A stretch of DNA of 19,119 nt. It comes from an uncultured Blautia sp. GTDB taxonomy: Bacteria > Bacillota > Clostridia > Lachnospirales > Lachnospiraceae. The DNA lies in assembly GCA_934358405.1 (NCBI GenBank), contig CAKRKL010000027.1, forward strand, positions 1-19,119, given 5' to 3'. Below, piece after piece: positions 1 to 7,258 of the stretch. Numbering within the stretch: position 1 is the first letter of the stretch; each line of letters opens with the position of its first letter. The notes under the pieces were generated by a model that did not search any database, was not told the DNA's origin, and was given only the letters and a program-made list of their open reading frames with translations. The position numbers and the translations under genes are program-made.

Positions 1-1014
1 CATGGCATCTCCAAAGGAAAAGAACCGATACCTCTCCTGCACTGCCACTTCATAGGCATGCATGATCTTCTCTTTCCCTGCCAGGGCAGACACCAGCATC
101 ACCAGGGTGGATTCCGGCAGATGGAAATTCGTGATCAGTCCATCAATCATCTTGAATTTGTAACCCGGATAAATAAAGATCTCCGTCCAGCCGCTTCCGG
201 CCTTTAAGATTCCATCCTCTCCTGTTGCAGATTCCAGTGTACGGCAGCTGGTAGTTCCAACAGCGATCACGCGACCGCCGTTTTTCTTGGTGTCATTGAT
301 CAGCTTCGCCTGATCTTCATCTACAATATAGAATTCAGAGTGCATATGATGCTGCTCTACATCATCCACCTTAACCGGGCGGAAGGTTCCAAGACCTACA
401 TGAAGGGTCACATGGGCAATGTTTACTCCCTTAGCCTTTACCTGCTCCAAAAGCTCCTTAGTGAAATGCAGACCGGCTGTAGGCGCTGCTGCTGAGCCTT
501 CATTCTTTGCGTAAACAGTCTGGTAACGGTTCTTATCCTTTAATTTATGGGTAATATAGGGCGGCAGCGGCATTTCACCCAGCTGATCCAGGATTTCCTC
601 AAAAATACCTTCATAGTGGAACTGGATCAGACGATTGCCTTCATCAACCACGTCAATGATCTCACCCTTTAAAATGCCGTCACCAAATGTAAGCTTCGCA
701 CCTGGTCGGGCTTTTTTGCCTGGTTTTACCAGACATTCCCAAATATCATTTTCCCTTCTTTTCAGAAGAAGAATCTCAATTACAGCACCGGTTTCTTCCT
801 TGTGTCCGTAAAGTCTTGCAGGAATAACCTTGGTATCATTAATCACCAAAGTATCTCCTTCGTTCAGATAGTCCAGTATATCTCTGAAATGGCGATGCTC
901 AATGCTTCCATCTGCCATTGAAAGATGCATAAGTCTGGAAGAGCTTCTGTCCTCCAGCGGATCCTGGGCAATCAGCTCCTCAGGAAGATCATAGTAAAAA
1001 TCAGCTGTTCTCAT
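1..1014 (-). CDS. queA: QueA, S-adenosylmethionine:tRNA ribosyltransferase-isomerase (cut by left edge)
   Basis: By family knowledge, QueA transfers and isomerises the ribosyl part of S-adenosylmethionine onto preQ1 at position 34 of tRNA, giving epoxyqueuosine, the penultimate step of queuosine synthesis in the cytoplasm. I translated the edge-truncated frame by hand. It starts [17 protein letters not shown] and carries [33 protein letters not shown] and the late [10 protein letters not shown] block, all typical of QueA. The 338 codons end at FSFGDAM exactly on the window edge; the family is usually about 342 residues, so only a few codons and the stop are missing. AGGAGG lies 9 bases before the ATG, inside the end of trmD. 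The two genes overlap by 14 bases, which suggests translational coupling of two anticodon-loop modification enzymes. Identification is very secure. Confidence 0.96.
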   Translation of the reverse strand, partial: MRTADFYYDLPEELIAQDPLEDRSSSRLMHLSMADGSIEHRHFRDILDYLNEGDTLVINDTKVIPARLYGHKEETGAVIEILLLKRRENDIWECLVKPGKKARPGAKLTFGDGILKGEIIDVVDEGNRLIQFHYEGIFEEILDQLGEMPLPPYITHKLKDKNRYQTVYAKNEGSAAAPTAGLHFTKELLEQVKAKGVNIAHVTLHVGLGTFRPVKVDDVEQHHMHSEFYIVDEDQAKLINDTKKNGGRVIAVGTTSCRTLESATGEDGILKAGSGWTEIFIYPGYKFKMIDGLITNFHLPESTLVMLVSALAGKEKIMHAYEVAVQERYRFFSFGDAM

Positions 1015-1765
1015 CTTTCGCTTCCTCCTCTTTCCACTGCTTTCTCAGCTGTCGCACAAAATTCCATTCTTTGTTAGTCAGATCTGCCTTTTTCAGCAGA
1101 TCCGGGCGTCTTTTTGCAGTACGGATAATAGACTGCTCTCTGCGCCATTTCTCAATGTTTGCATGATGACCGGACATAAGAACCTCAGGTACCTTTTTCC
1201 CATGCCACTCCTCCGGGCGGCTGTACTGGGGATATTCCAGAAGATTTCCGGCAAAGGACTCTGTCTCTCCGGATTCCTGATTACTAAGCACCCCCGGTAC
1301 CATACGGGAAATGGAATCCATCATTACCATAGCAGGAAGCTCCCCGCCGGTAAGTACATAATCTCCAATGGACACATAATCCGTCACAATTTCTTCCAGA
1401 ACCCGCTCGTCGATGCCCTCATAATGACCGCAGAGAAAAACCAGTTCCTCCTCTTTCGCCATATCCCGTGCCATCTGCTGGTTAAACACCTGTCCCTGCG
1501 GTGTCAGGTAAACCACCCGAGGACGCTTTCCTGCCTTTCTGGCTATATCCTCATAAGCCAGATAAACCGGCTCTGCCTGCATCAGCATTCCGGCTCCGCC
1601 GCCATAGGTGTAATCATCCACCTTCTGGTGCTTATTAAAGGCATAGTCCCTGATATTCACAGCCTCCACAGAAAGTATGCCTGCGTTAATCGCACGGCCT
1701 GTAATGCTGGTATTCATCCCATTCTGGATCATTTCCGGAAAAAGAGTCAAAACATGGAAATTCAT
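1001..1765 (-). CDS. trmD: TrmD, tRNA (guanine37-N1)-methyltransferase
   Basis: TrmD methylates N1 of G37, next to the anticodon, using S-adenosylmethionine, and so prevents +1 frameshifting. The 254 residues match the usual family length. Visible SPOUT-class features are YGGGAGM near residue 55, YLTPQGQ near 86, GHYEGIDER at 113-121 and [11 protein letters not shown] at 132-142. The last three build the trefoil knot that binds the cofactor, and a basic C-terminal domain follows. The start codon comes directly after the rimM stop (TAAATG, no gap), and the end overlaps queA by 14 bases, so it is the middle of a tightly coupled series. In Bacillus-type genomes rplS normally follows trmD; here queA does. 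Confidence 0.98.
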   Translation of the reverse strand: MNFHVLTLFPEMIQNGMNTSITGRAINAGILSVEAVNIRDYAFNKHQKVDDYTYGGGAGMLMQAEPVYLAYEDIARKAGKRPRVVYLTPQGQVFNQQMARDMAKEEELVFLCGHYEGIDERVLEEIVTDYVSIGDYVLTGGELPAMVMMDSISRMVPGVLSNQESGETESFAGNLLEYPQYSRPEEWHGKKVPEVLMSGHHANIEKWRREQSIIRTAKRRPDLLKKADLTNKEWNFVRQLRKQWKEEEAKDENS

Positions 1766-2269
1766 TTATAAAAGTCCTTTCATCAAATGTACAGTCATCA
1801 CATTTTCTTCCAGATCCACATCGAGGATACATTCCTTAATTGCAGGAAGCAGTACCTCCTGATGGTCCGGAAGCTCTACAACATAAACATCATTGGCTCC
1901 AGTCTCCATAACATCCTTCAGGGTTCCGAAATGTGTATTATCCTCCAGAACCACTTCCATGCCGATCAGATCGCCAATGTAATATTCATCCTCATCAAGC
2001 TCCTGGGCTTCCTCCCGTGGCACCCACAGGTCTCTGCCCTTGTACATTTCAATATCATTTATATTATCGATCCCGTTAAATTTCAGGATCACAAGATTTT
2101 TAAAAAACTTCACATTCCGGATTTCAAGCTTCTTCATCTCTCTGCCTGCATCCAGAAGTAAATATTCAAGCTCCAGAAAACGTTCCGGATCTGTGGTAGG
2201 GAATACCTTCACTTCTCCCCTTACTCCATGCGTGGTGGTAATCACACCAACCTTTAATAAATCTTCCAT
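1766..2269 (-). CDS. rimM: RimM, 30S ribosome maturation factor
   Basis: RimM binds protein S19 and assists maturation of the 30S head. The 167-residue product has the two expected halves. The N-terminal RimM barrel starts LLKVGVITTTHGVRGEVKV, and a C-terminal PRC-barrel starts around YYIGDLIGMEV near residue 97 and runs to the end. Length is normal for the family. It follows khpA after an 84-base gap that holds a hairpin and two copies of a ribosome-binding-site sequence, and it abuts trmD with no spacer. The rpsP-khpA-rimM-trmD order is standard in Firmicutes and supports the call. Confidence 0.97.
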   Translation of the reverse strand: MEDLLKVGVITTTHGVRGEVKVFPTTDPERFLELEYLLLDAGREMKKLEIRNVKFFKNLVILKFNGIDNINDIEMYKGRDLWVPREEAQELDEDEYYIGDLIGMEVVLEDNTHFGTLKDVMETGANDVYVVELPDHQEVLLPAIKECILDVDLEENVMTVHLMKGLL

Positions 2270-2298
2270 TTAATACTCCTCTATTAAAAACTCCTCTA
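2270..2298 (-). repeat. Tandemly duplicated Shine-Dalgarno segment before rimM
   Basis: On the minus strand, two adjacent near-identical units, TAGAGGAGTTTTTAA (2284-2298) and TAGAGGAGTATTAA (2270-2283), lie directly before the rimM ATG. They differ by one substitution and one base of length. Each carries a complete GAGGAG. The proximal copy is at a usable spacing of about 7 bases from the ATG; the distal copy is about 22 bases away, too far for ordinary initiation. Confidence 0.8.
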
Positions 2299-2304
2299 TA
2301 TAGT

Positions 2305-2334
2305 AAAACAGGAGCCATGTTTCCACAGCTCCTG
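2305..2334 (-). terminator. Hairpin between khpA and rimM, possible attenuator or weak terminator
   Basis: In minus-strand RNA an 11-bp stem (CAGGAGCUGUG against CAUGGCUCCUG) closes a GAAA tetraloop at 2320-2323 and is followed by UUUU (2305-2308). The two imperfect positions are G-U pairs only if the minus strand is transcribed, which supports an RNA role in the operon direction. The short U-run suggests partial rather than full termination, since rimM, trmD and queA lie downstream. Alternatives are an RNA-processing or mRNA-stability hairpin. Confidence 0.6.
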
Positions 2335-2353
2335 CACCATTATATCTTGCTTA

Positions 2354-2584
2354 TCATTGCAGAATATCTACAATCACTTTTTTGCTGCTTTTGGAAGAAG
2401 CCGCTTTTACTACGGTACGGATTGCCTTGGCAATTCTGCCCTGGCGTCCGATGACCTTACCCATATCAGATGGTCCTACCTTCAGTTCAAGGACAACTGC
2501 GTCATCCTTTTCTGTTTCGGTAACGACTACTTCGTCCGGATTTTCAACAAGAGATTTTGCAATTACTTCTACTAATTCTTTCAT
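2354..2584 (-). CDS. khpA: KhpA, KH-domain RNA-binding protein
   Basis: KhpA is a small single-KH-domain RNA-binding protein. In other Firmicutes it pairs with KhpB and affects cell size and post-transcriptional regulation. The product, 76 residues from the chosen start, is nearly all KH fold, with the GxxG loop in MGKVIGRQGRIAKAIR (middle of the protein). I chose the ATG at 2584 rather than the in-frame ATG at 2611: GGGAGG sits 7 bases upstream of 2584, MKELVE is the typical family beginning, and the longer form would add nine residues (MRAGSGRCV) not usual for the family. It lies between rpsP and rimM, its standard place. Confidence 0.93.
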   Translation of the reverse strand: MKELVEVIAKSLVENPDEVVVTETEKDDAVVLELKVGPSDMGKVIGRQGRIAKAIRTVVKAASSKSSKKVIVDILQ

Positions 2585-2683
2585 TACACACCTCCCTGAT
2601 CCCGCCCTCATCTGGACGTTACAGAAATACCCCCTGAAAATTACTGTTCAGAGCCTGATCAGCAATCTCTAAGATACTTCTTA

Positions 2684-2929
2684 TTATTTCTCGATTCCGG
2701 CCTGTTTGAGGATCTTAGCAACAACTTCTGTAGGCTGAGCACCGTTTGCAAGCCATTTCTTAGCTGCTTCTTCGTCAACCTTGCATACGCTTGGCTCACA
2801 GTTCGGATCATATGTTCCGATCTCTGCGATACATTTTCCATCACGTTTGCTGCGGGAATCTGCAACAACGATTCTATAGAAAGGTGCTTTCTTCTGTCCC
2901 ATTCTTCTTAATCTGATCTTTACTGCCAT
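2684..2929 (-). CDS. rpsP: 30S ribosomal protein S16
   Basis: S16 is an early 30S assembly protein that binds the 5' domain of 16S rRNA. The 81-residue product starts [20 protein letters not shown] and contains VVADSR and IGTYDP, the family hallmarks; length is normal. GGAGG lies 9 bases before the ATG. The gene ends with tandem stops (TAATAA, 2681-2686). It sits between ffh and khpA, as in Bacillus. The gaps on both sides (132 and 99 bases) are larger than others in this series and could hold regulatory leaders, but I see no clear promoter or terminator in them. Confidence 0.98.
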   Translation of the reverse strand: MAVKIRLRRMGQKKAPFYRIVVADSRSKRDGKCIAEIGTYDPNCEPSVCKVDEEAAKKWLANGAQPTEVVAKILKQAGIEK

Positions 2930-3061
2930 TTTAATTTTCCTCCGATTTACTTTTTCTTTATTATTAGTTTAATAGGATGTCAGGGGCAAAAATCCTCACT
3001 CCCGACTTGATATCACGGATTGTTTCGCAGCCGTGCTGCTTCTACCCTGGTATCACATATG

Positions 3062-4411
3062 TTAAAAAGGAAGCTTGAAGCCGCCTCTTTTACCACCCAT
3101 TTTGCCGTTCATCATTCCCGGCATCTGTTTCATCATCTTCTTGCTCTGCTCAAACTGCTTTACAAGACGGTTTACCTCAGAAACATCCACTCCTGCACCC
3201 CTGGCAATACGGTTCTTGCGAGAGACATTCAGGATTCCCGGATTGGAGCGTTCCTGCGGGGTCATAGAAAGGATAATGGATTTGGTTCTGTCCATTGCCT
3301 TCTCATCGATCATGCTCTCCACATCCTTCATCTTGCTTCCCATACCAGGGAGCATGTTCAGGATACTGGAAATACCGCCCATCTTATTCATCTGCTCAAG
3401 GCTGGTAAGATAGTCATTGAAATCAAAGTCCATCTTCTTCAGCTTCTTGGACATCTCCTGGGCTGCTTCCTGATCAACGGCAGCCTCTGCCTTCTCGATC
3501 AGGCTCATCACATCTCCCATACCAAGTATACGGGATGCCATTCGCTCCGGATAAAACTGCTCCAGATCGGAAAGCTTCTCTCCCATACCTACATACAGGA
3601 TCGGCTTGCCTGTTACGGACTTGATGGAAAGGGCTGCACCGCCTCGGGTATCACCATCCATCTTCGTCAGGATCACGCCATCGATTCCCACCTTCTCCGT
3701 GAAGGTCTGAGCTACATTGACTGCGTCCTGTCCTGTCATGGCGTCAACTACAAGGATTGTAGCATCCACCTCAATATTTGCTTTAATATCAGCAAGCTCC
3801 TGCATCATATCCTCATCAATATGAAGGCGTCCTGCTGTATCAATGATCACTACATTCTGCTGATTCGCCTTGGCATGGGCAATCGCTGCCTTGGCAATGT
3901 CCACAGGCTTCTGCTTATCACCCATGGTAAAGACTTCCACACCCTGCTTCTCACCATTTACCTGCAGCTGAGTGATCGCTGCCGGTCTGTATACGTCACA
4001 GGCTACCAGAAGAGGTCTCTTACCCTTGGACTTGATCTTACCAGCAAGCTTGGCTGCGGTGGTGGTCTTACCAGCACCCTGAAGACCTGCCATCATAAAT
4101 ACAGTCAGATCATTACCAGGCTTGATCGGAAGCTCCGTAGTCTCGCTTCCCATAAGATTAACCAGCTCTTCATTTACAATCTTGATGACCATCTGGCCCG
4201 GATTCAGTCCGTTCATAACGTCCTGTCCAACCGCACGCTCCTGTACAGATTTCGTGAACTGCTTCACCACTCTGAAGTTAACGTCCGCCTCAAGGAGTGC
4301 CATCTTAACCTCCTTAAGAGCGATCTTAACATCCTCTTCGGTCAGGCGGCCCTTGCTTCTAAGCTTCTTGAATACATTCTGAAGTTTATCTGTCAAGCTT
4401 TCAAATGCCAT
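3062..4411 (-). CDS. ffh: Ffh, signal recognition particle GTPase (SRP54)
   Basis: Ffh is the protein subunit of the bacterial signal recognition particle. It binds signal sequences on nascent chains together with 4.5S/6S RNA and docks on FtsY. The 449 residues show an N-terminal helical bundle (1 to about 90) and an NG GTPase domain with GLQGAGKTT at 109-117, DVYRPAA at 139-145, DTAGR at 191-195 and TKMD at 249-252. A methionine-rich M domain fills the C-terminal third, including NMLPGMGSKM and a tail with MMKQMPGMM that binds signal peptides and RNA. It starts 3 bases after the ylxM stop, with its ribosome binding site (AGAGGAG) inside ylxM. The receptor gene ftsY is also in this window; the SRP RNA gene is not seen. 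Confidence 0.99.
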   Translation of the reverse strand: MAFESLTDKLQNVFKKLRSKGRLTEEDVKIALKEVKMALLEADVNFRVVKQFTKSVQERAVGQDVMNGLNPGQMVIKIVNEELVNLMGSETTELPIKPGNDLTVFMMAGLQGAGKTTTAAKLAGKIKSKGKRPLLVACDVYRPAAITQLQVNGEKQGVEVFTMGDKQKPVDIAKAAIAHAKANQQNVVIIDTAGRLHIDEDMMQELADIKANIEVDATILVVDAMTGQDAVNVAQTFTEKVGIDGVILTKMDGDTRGGAALSIKSVTGKPILYVGMGEKLSDLEQFYPERMASRILGMGDVMSLIEKAEAAVDQEAAQEMSKKLKKMDFDFNDYLTSLEQMNKMGGISSILNMLPGMGSKMKDVESMIDEKAMDRTKSIILSMTPQERSNPGILNVSRKNRIARGAGVDVSEVNRLVKQFEQSKKMMKQMPGMMNGKMGGKRGGFKLPF

Positions 4412-4414
4412 GAA

Positions 4415-4738
4415 TTATAACTCCTCTAAAATCACATTGGATATTGCCACGATATCATCAGCATGATACCCGGATGCAAGCTCATGTATCCTCTGTACCT
4501 GTCCCCGTATATTCACAAACTTCTCAACCAGATGCAGCTTCTCTTCATATCCCTCCAGTGCCTTATCGCAGCGTCTGATCATATCATGTACGCCCTGGCG
4601 GCTGATATTTTGCTCCTCTGCAACCTCACTTAAGGAATAATCCTCCAGAACCACGCTCTCGTAGATCTGCTGCTGTCTCTTCGTAAGAAGCTCTCCGTAA
4701 AAATCATAGAGCAAAGTACGTTCTACAAACTTTTCCAT
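4415..4738 (-). CDS. ylxM: YlxM, UPF0122 helix-turn-helix protein of the SRP operon
   Basis: YlxM proteins are short helix-turn-helix proteins nearly always encoded just before ffh in Firmicutes and thought to modulate the SRP pathway. The 107 residues begin MEKFVERTLLYDFYGELLTKRQQQ, with a sigma-region-4-like helix-turn-helix at about residues 20-60 (YSLSEVAEEQNISRQGVHDMI). This is the usual length and pattern. It is the first gene after a near-consensus promoter (4756-4784), and AAGGTG (4746-4751) is its ribosome binding site. The adjacent ffh start suggests translational coupling. DNA or RNA binding by this copy is inferred from the fold only. Confidence 0.95.
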   Translation of the reverse strand: MEKFVERTLLYDFYGELLTKRQQQIYESVVLEDYSLSEVAEEQNISRQGVHDMIRRCDKALEGYEEKLHLVEKFVNIRGQVQRIHELASGYHADDIVAISNVILEEL

Positions 4739-4755
4739 TCGTTATCACCTTGGGT

Positions 4756-4784
4756 ATCATACCTTATTCCGCGGTATGTGTCAA
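4756..4784 (-). promoter_or_regulatory. Housekeeping-sigma promoter for ylxM-ffh
   Basis: On the minus strand TTGACA (4779-4784) and TATGAT (4756-4761) are separated by exactly 17 bases. The predicted start near 4749 falls inside the AAGGTG ribosome binding site, leaving a leader of only about 11 bases before the ylxM ATG. The -10 lies within an 11-bp palindrome, GGTATCATACC (4753-4763), which could be an operator. Confidence 0.85.
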
Positions 4785-4832
4785 GTGTTTTTTCTTTACA
4801 AACTTAAAATTATTATAATGATCCGCAGTAAC

Positions 4833-4866
4833 CTTGAAAATGCCGCCCGCAGGCGACATTTTCAGG
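4833..4866 (-). repeat. Stable hairpin downstream of trpS (possible terminator or palindromic repeat unit)
   Basis: The inverted repeat has TGAAAATG-x-CGCC on the left and GGCG-x-CATTTTCA on the right around a 4-base loop (4848-4851). The single odd position becomes a G-U pair in minus-strand RNA, giving a 13-bp stem, which favours a role in the trpS transcript. It starts 20 bases after the trpS stop. No U-run follows on the minus strand; on the plus strand a T6 run begins 7 bases after the stem, so it is not a textbook terminator either way. It resembles short intergenic palindromic repeats, but no second copy is in this window. Confidence 0.6.
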
Positions 4867-4885
4867 ATGTATTTTTTCTGCCGTT

Positions 4886-5947
4886 TTACTGAATCAGGCT
4901 GTTGTCGTCAAAATAATTGATTCTCATAGAAGCCTTTACGTCCTTCAGAGTTTCTGCTGCTTTCGCCTGGGCAACCCTGCTGCCCTCTTTTAAGATGTCG
5001 TAAACATCCGGAATACGCTGTTCCCACATTTTACGGCGTTCACGAATAGGTCCAAGCTCTGCCTGAAGAACATTGTTCAGGAATTTCTTAACCTTTACAT
5101 CTCCAAGTCCGCCGCGCTTATAATGCTCCTTCAGCTCATCCAGGTTCTGATAATCCGGAAGGAATTCCGGGAAATACTCCGGCTTGCAGAAGGCATCCAG
5201 GTAAATAAATACAGGGTTTCCATCAACATTTCCCGGATCCTCTACGCGAAGATGATTGGGATCTGTAAACATGGACATAACCTTCTTCTTCACCTCAGCT
5301 GCCTCGTCAGAAAGATAGATGCAGTTTCCAAGAGATTTACTCATTTTTGCCTTGCCATCAATACCAGGAAGGCGCAGGCAGGCCTTGTTGGAAGGAAGCA
5401 CGATCTCCGGCTCTGTAAGAGTCTCGCCGTATACAGTATTGAATTTGTGTACGATTTCCTTACACTGCTCCAGCATAGGAAGCTGATCCTCTCCAACCGG
5501 AACTGCTGTAGCACGGAAGGCTGTAATGTCTGCTGCCTGGCTGATCGGATAGCAGAAGAAGCCAACCGGAATACTAGCCTCAAAATTACGCATCTGGATC
5601 TCGGATTTTACAGTTGGATTACGCTGCACCCTGGCCACTGTAACCAGATTCATATAATAGAAGGTAAGCTCTGTAAGCTCCGGAACCATAGACTGGATAA
5701 AGATCGTGGATTTATCCGGGTCAATACCGCATGCAAGATAATCCAGTGCAACCTGGATAATATTCTGACGCACCTTCTCCGGATGCTCTGCATTATCAGT
5801 AAGAGCCTGCGCATCTGCGATCATAATAAAAATCTCATCATAATTGCCGGAATTCTGCAGTTTAACTCGCTCAGATAATGAGCCTACATAATGTCCAACA
5901 TGAAGACGGCCGGTTGGTCGGTCTCCTGTTAAAATTACTTTTTTCAT
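4886..5947 (-). CDS. trpS: Tryptophanyl-tRNA synthetase
   Basis: A class I aminoacyl-tRNA synthetase that charges tRNA-Trp. From the chosen start the protein has 353 residues, close to the usual 330-350. The HIGH-type motif is LHVGH near 15-19, within GDRPTGRLHVGHYVGSL; the KMSKS loop is AKMSKSLGN at 200-208. The GDRPTG beginning marks a TrpRS subtype I associate with Firmicutes. I chose the ATG at 5947 over the one at 5971: AAGGAG sits 10 bases ahead of it and MKKVILTGDRPTG is the family beginning, while the longer form would be translated through that site. The 59 bases between ilvA and this start are too short for a T-box leader, so it is probably carried on the upstream transcript. Confidence 0.97.
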   Translation of the reverse strand: MKKVILTGDRPTGRLHVGHYVGSLSERVKLQNSGNYDEIFIMIADAQALTDNAEHPEKVRQNIIQVALDYLACGIDPDKSTIFIQSMVPELTELTFYYMNLVTVARVQRNPTVKSEIQMRNFEASIPVGFFCYPISQAADITAFRATAVPVGEDQLPMLEQCKEIVHKFNTVYGETLTEPEIVLPSNKACLRLPGIDGKAKMSKSLGNCIYLSDEAAEVKKKVMSMFTDPNHLRVEDPGNVDGNPVFIYLDAFCKPEYFPEFLPDYQNLDELKEHYKRGGLGDVKVKKFLNNVLQAELGPIRERRKMWEQRIPDVYDILKEGSRVAQAKAAETLKDVKASMRINYFDDNSLIQ

Positions 5948-6006
5948 AGTTTGTATACTCCTTATTTTCACCGCTGCTTTCTTATGAGATACAGCTATAT
6001 TTATCC

Positions 6007-7218
6007 TTATAAGCTTGCGCGGATTACCTTCGGTCTGCAGCCGGCAGTCTCAAGAGCCTTCACGATCTGGTTCTTGTGATCTGTGCCAAATGCCTCCAAA
6101 GTAATCTTCAGCTCCACAGCTGCGTTACGGTTGGTGCTTACAAACTGGTTATGATCCAGCTTAATAACATTTCCCTGATTCTCAGCAATAATAGAAGCTA
6201 CACGCACCAGCTCTCCCGGCTTGTCCGGGATCAGAACAGATACTGTGAAGATTCTGTCACGCTGGATCAGACCATGCTGTACAACCGAAGACATTGTGAT
6301 AACATCCATATTTCCGCCGCTTAAAATAGAAACTACTTTTTTATTTCTGAAATCAAGATGACGAAGGGCTGCCACAGTCAAAAGGCCGGAATTTTCAACG
6401 ATCATCTTGTGATTCTCAACCATATCAAGGAATGCAACGATCAGTTCATCATCCTCAATCGTAATAACACCGTCCAGATTTTCCTGGATGTACGGGAAAA
6501 TCTTAGAGCCAGGAGTCTGAACTGCTGTACCATCTGCAATGGTATTTACATGAGGAAGGGTTACAACCTCGCCCTTCTCCAGAGAAGCTTTCATGCAGGC
6601 TGCCCCCGCAGGCTCAACGCCGATTACCTTAATATGAGGATTGAGAAGCTTGGCAAGTGTGGAAACACCGGTTGCCAGTCCGCCGCCGCCGATTGGCACC
6701 AAAATATAGTCAACAAGAGGAAGCTCCTGAACAATTTCCATAGCAATGGTTCCCTGACCGGTTGCAACTGCCGGGTCATCGAAGGGATGGATGAAGGTAT
6801 AGCCCTTTTCCTCTGCCAGCTCAAGTGCATATGCACAGGCCTCGTCGTAAACATCACCGTGAAGGATTACCTCTGCACCGTATCCCTTGGTACGTTCTAC
6901 TTTAATAAGAGGGGTAGTGGTAGGCATTACGATCACTGCCTTCACACCGAATTTATGTGCAGCATATGCAACACCCTGTGCATGATTACCTGCTGATGCA
7001 GTGATCAGACCCTTACTTCTCTCCTCATCAGAAAGAGTACTGATCTTATAATAAGCTCCTCGCACCTTGTATGCACCGGTTCTCTGCATATTTTCCGGTT
7101 TAAAGAAAACCTTGTTTCCTGTAAGCTCAGAGAAGTAGCTGCTCTTTACCAGCTTAGTCTCCTGGGTTACCTGCTTAACTATTTCTGCCGCTTCTTCAAA
7201 ACTCTCTAATGTAAGCAT
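6007..7218 (-). CDS. ilvA: Threonine ammonia-lyase (threonine dehydratase) with C-terminal ACT domain
   Basis: A PLP enzyme that deaminates threonine to 2-oxobutanoate, for isoleucine synthesis or threonine breakdown. The 403 residues show the PLP lysine K51 in TGAYKVRGA, SAGNHAQG at 75-82, the phosphate-binding loop GGGGLATG at 177-184 and SGGNMD at 300-305. A single ACT domain at about 324-400 (FTVSVLIPDKPGELVRVASII) is a likely effector site. The single short ACT domain and 400-residue length fit the compact Firmicute/TdcB-like type rather than the E. coli biosynthetic IlvA of about 514 residues. AGGAGG lies 8 bases before the ATG. It sits between ftsY and trpS, away from other isoleucine genes, so a catabolic role is possible but not shown. 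Confidence 0.93.
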   Translation of the reverse strand: MLTLESFEEAAEIVKQVTQETKLVKSSYFSELTGNKVFFKPENMQRTGAYKVRGAYYKISTLSDEERSKGLITASAGNHAQGVAYAAHKFGVKAVIVMPTTTPLIKVERTKGYGAEVILHGDVYDEACAYALELAEEKGYTFIHPFDDPAVATGQGTIAMEIVQELPLVDYILVPIGGGGLATGVSTLAKLLNPHIKVIGVEPAGAACMKASLEKGEVVTLPHVNTIADGTAVQTPGSKIFPYIQENLDGVITIEDDELIVAFLDMVENHKMIVENSGLLTVAALRHLDFRNKKVVSILSGGNMDVITMSSVVQHGLIQRDRIFTVSVLIPDKPGELVRVASIIAENQGNVIKLDHNQFVSTNRNAAVELKITLEAFGTDHKNQIVKALETAGCRPKVIRASL

Positions 7219-7258
7219 TTTATTTTCCTCCTGCTTGGTACATTTTGTCGCTGCTCAC

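Noticed and set aside
2585..2611. Upstream in-frame ATG of khpA at 2611
   Set aside because: The ATG at 2584 has a good ribosome binding site and gives the standard family start.
2944..2989. Possible promoter TTGCCC-17-TAATAA before rpsP
   Set aside because: The -10 matches consensus at only three of six positions, too weak to claim.
3011..3039. Two mutually exclusive small stems (CACGG/CCGTG and GCAGC/GCTGC) between ffh and rpsP
   Set aside because: Each is only 5 bp with no U-run or other supporting signal; such stems are expected by chance in 132 bases.
3020..4420. A 466-codon open frame on the plus strand covering ffh
   Set aside because: It is the mirror of ffh; the product is rich in His, Leu and Cys with no recognisable domain, and ffh is certain. 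Long antisense frames of the same kind (5123-5878, 7235-8005, 9466-9993) occur opposite other genes here and reflect codon bias.
5948..5971. Upstream in-frame ATG of trpS at 5971
   Set aside because: Its frame runs through the AAGGAG that serves the ATG at 5947 and adds eight residues ahead of the conserved beginning.
5948..6006. Possible T-box riboswitch before trpS
   Set aside because: Only 59 bases separate ilvA and trpS; no T-box sequence, specifier stem or terminator is present.
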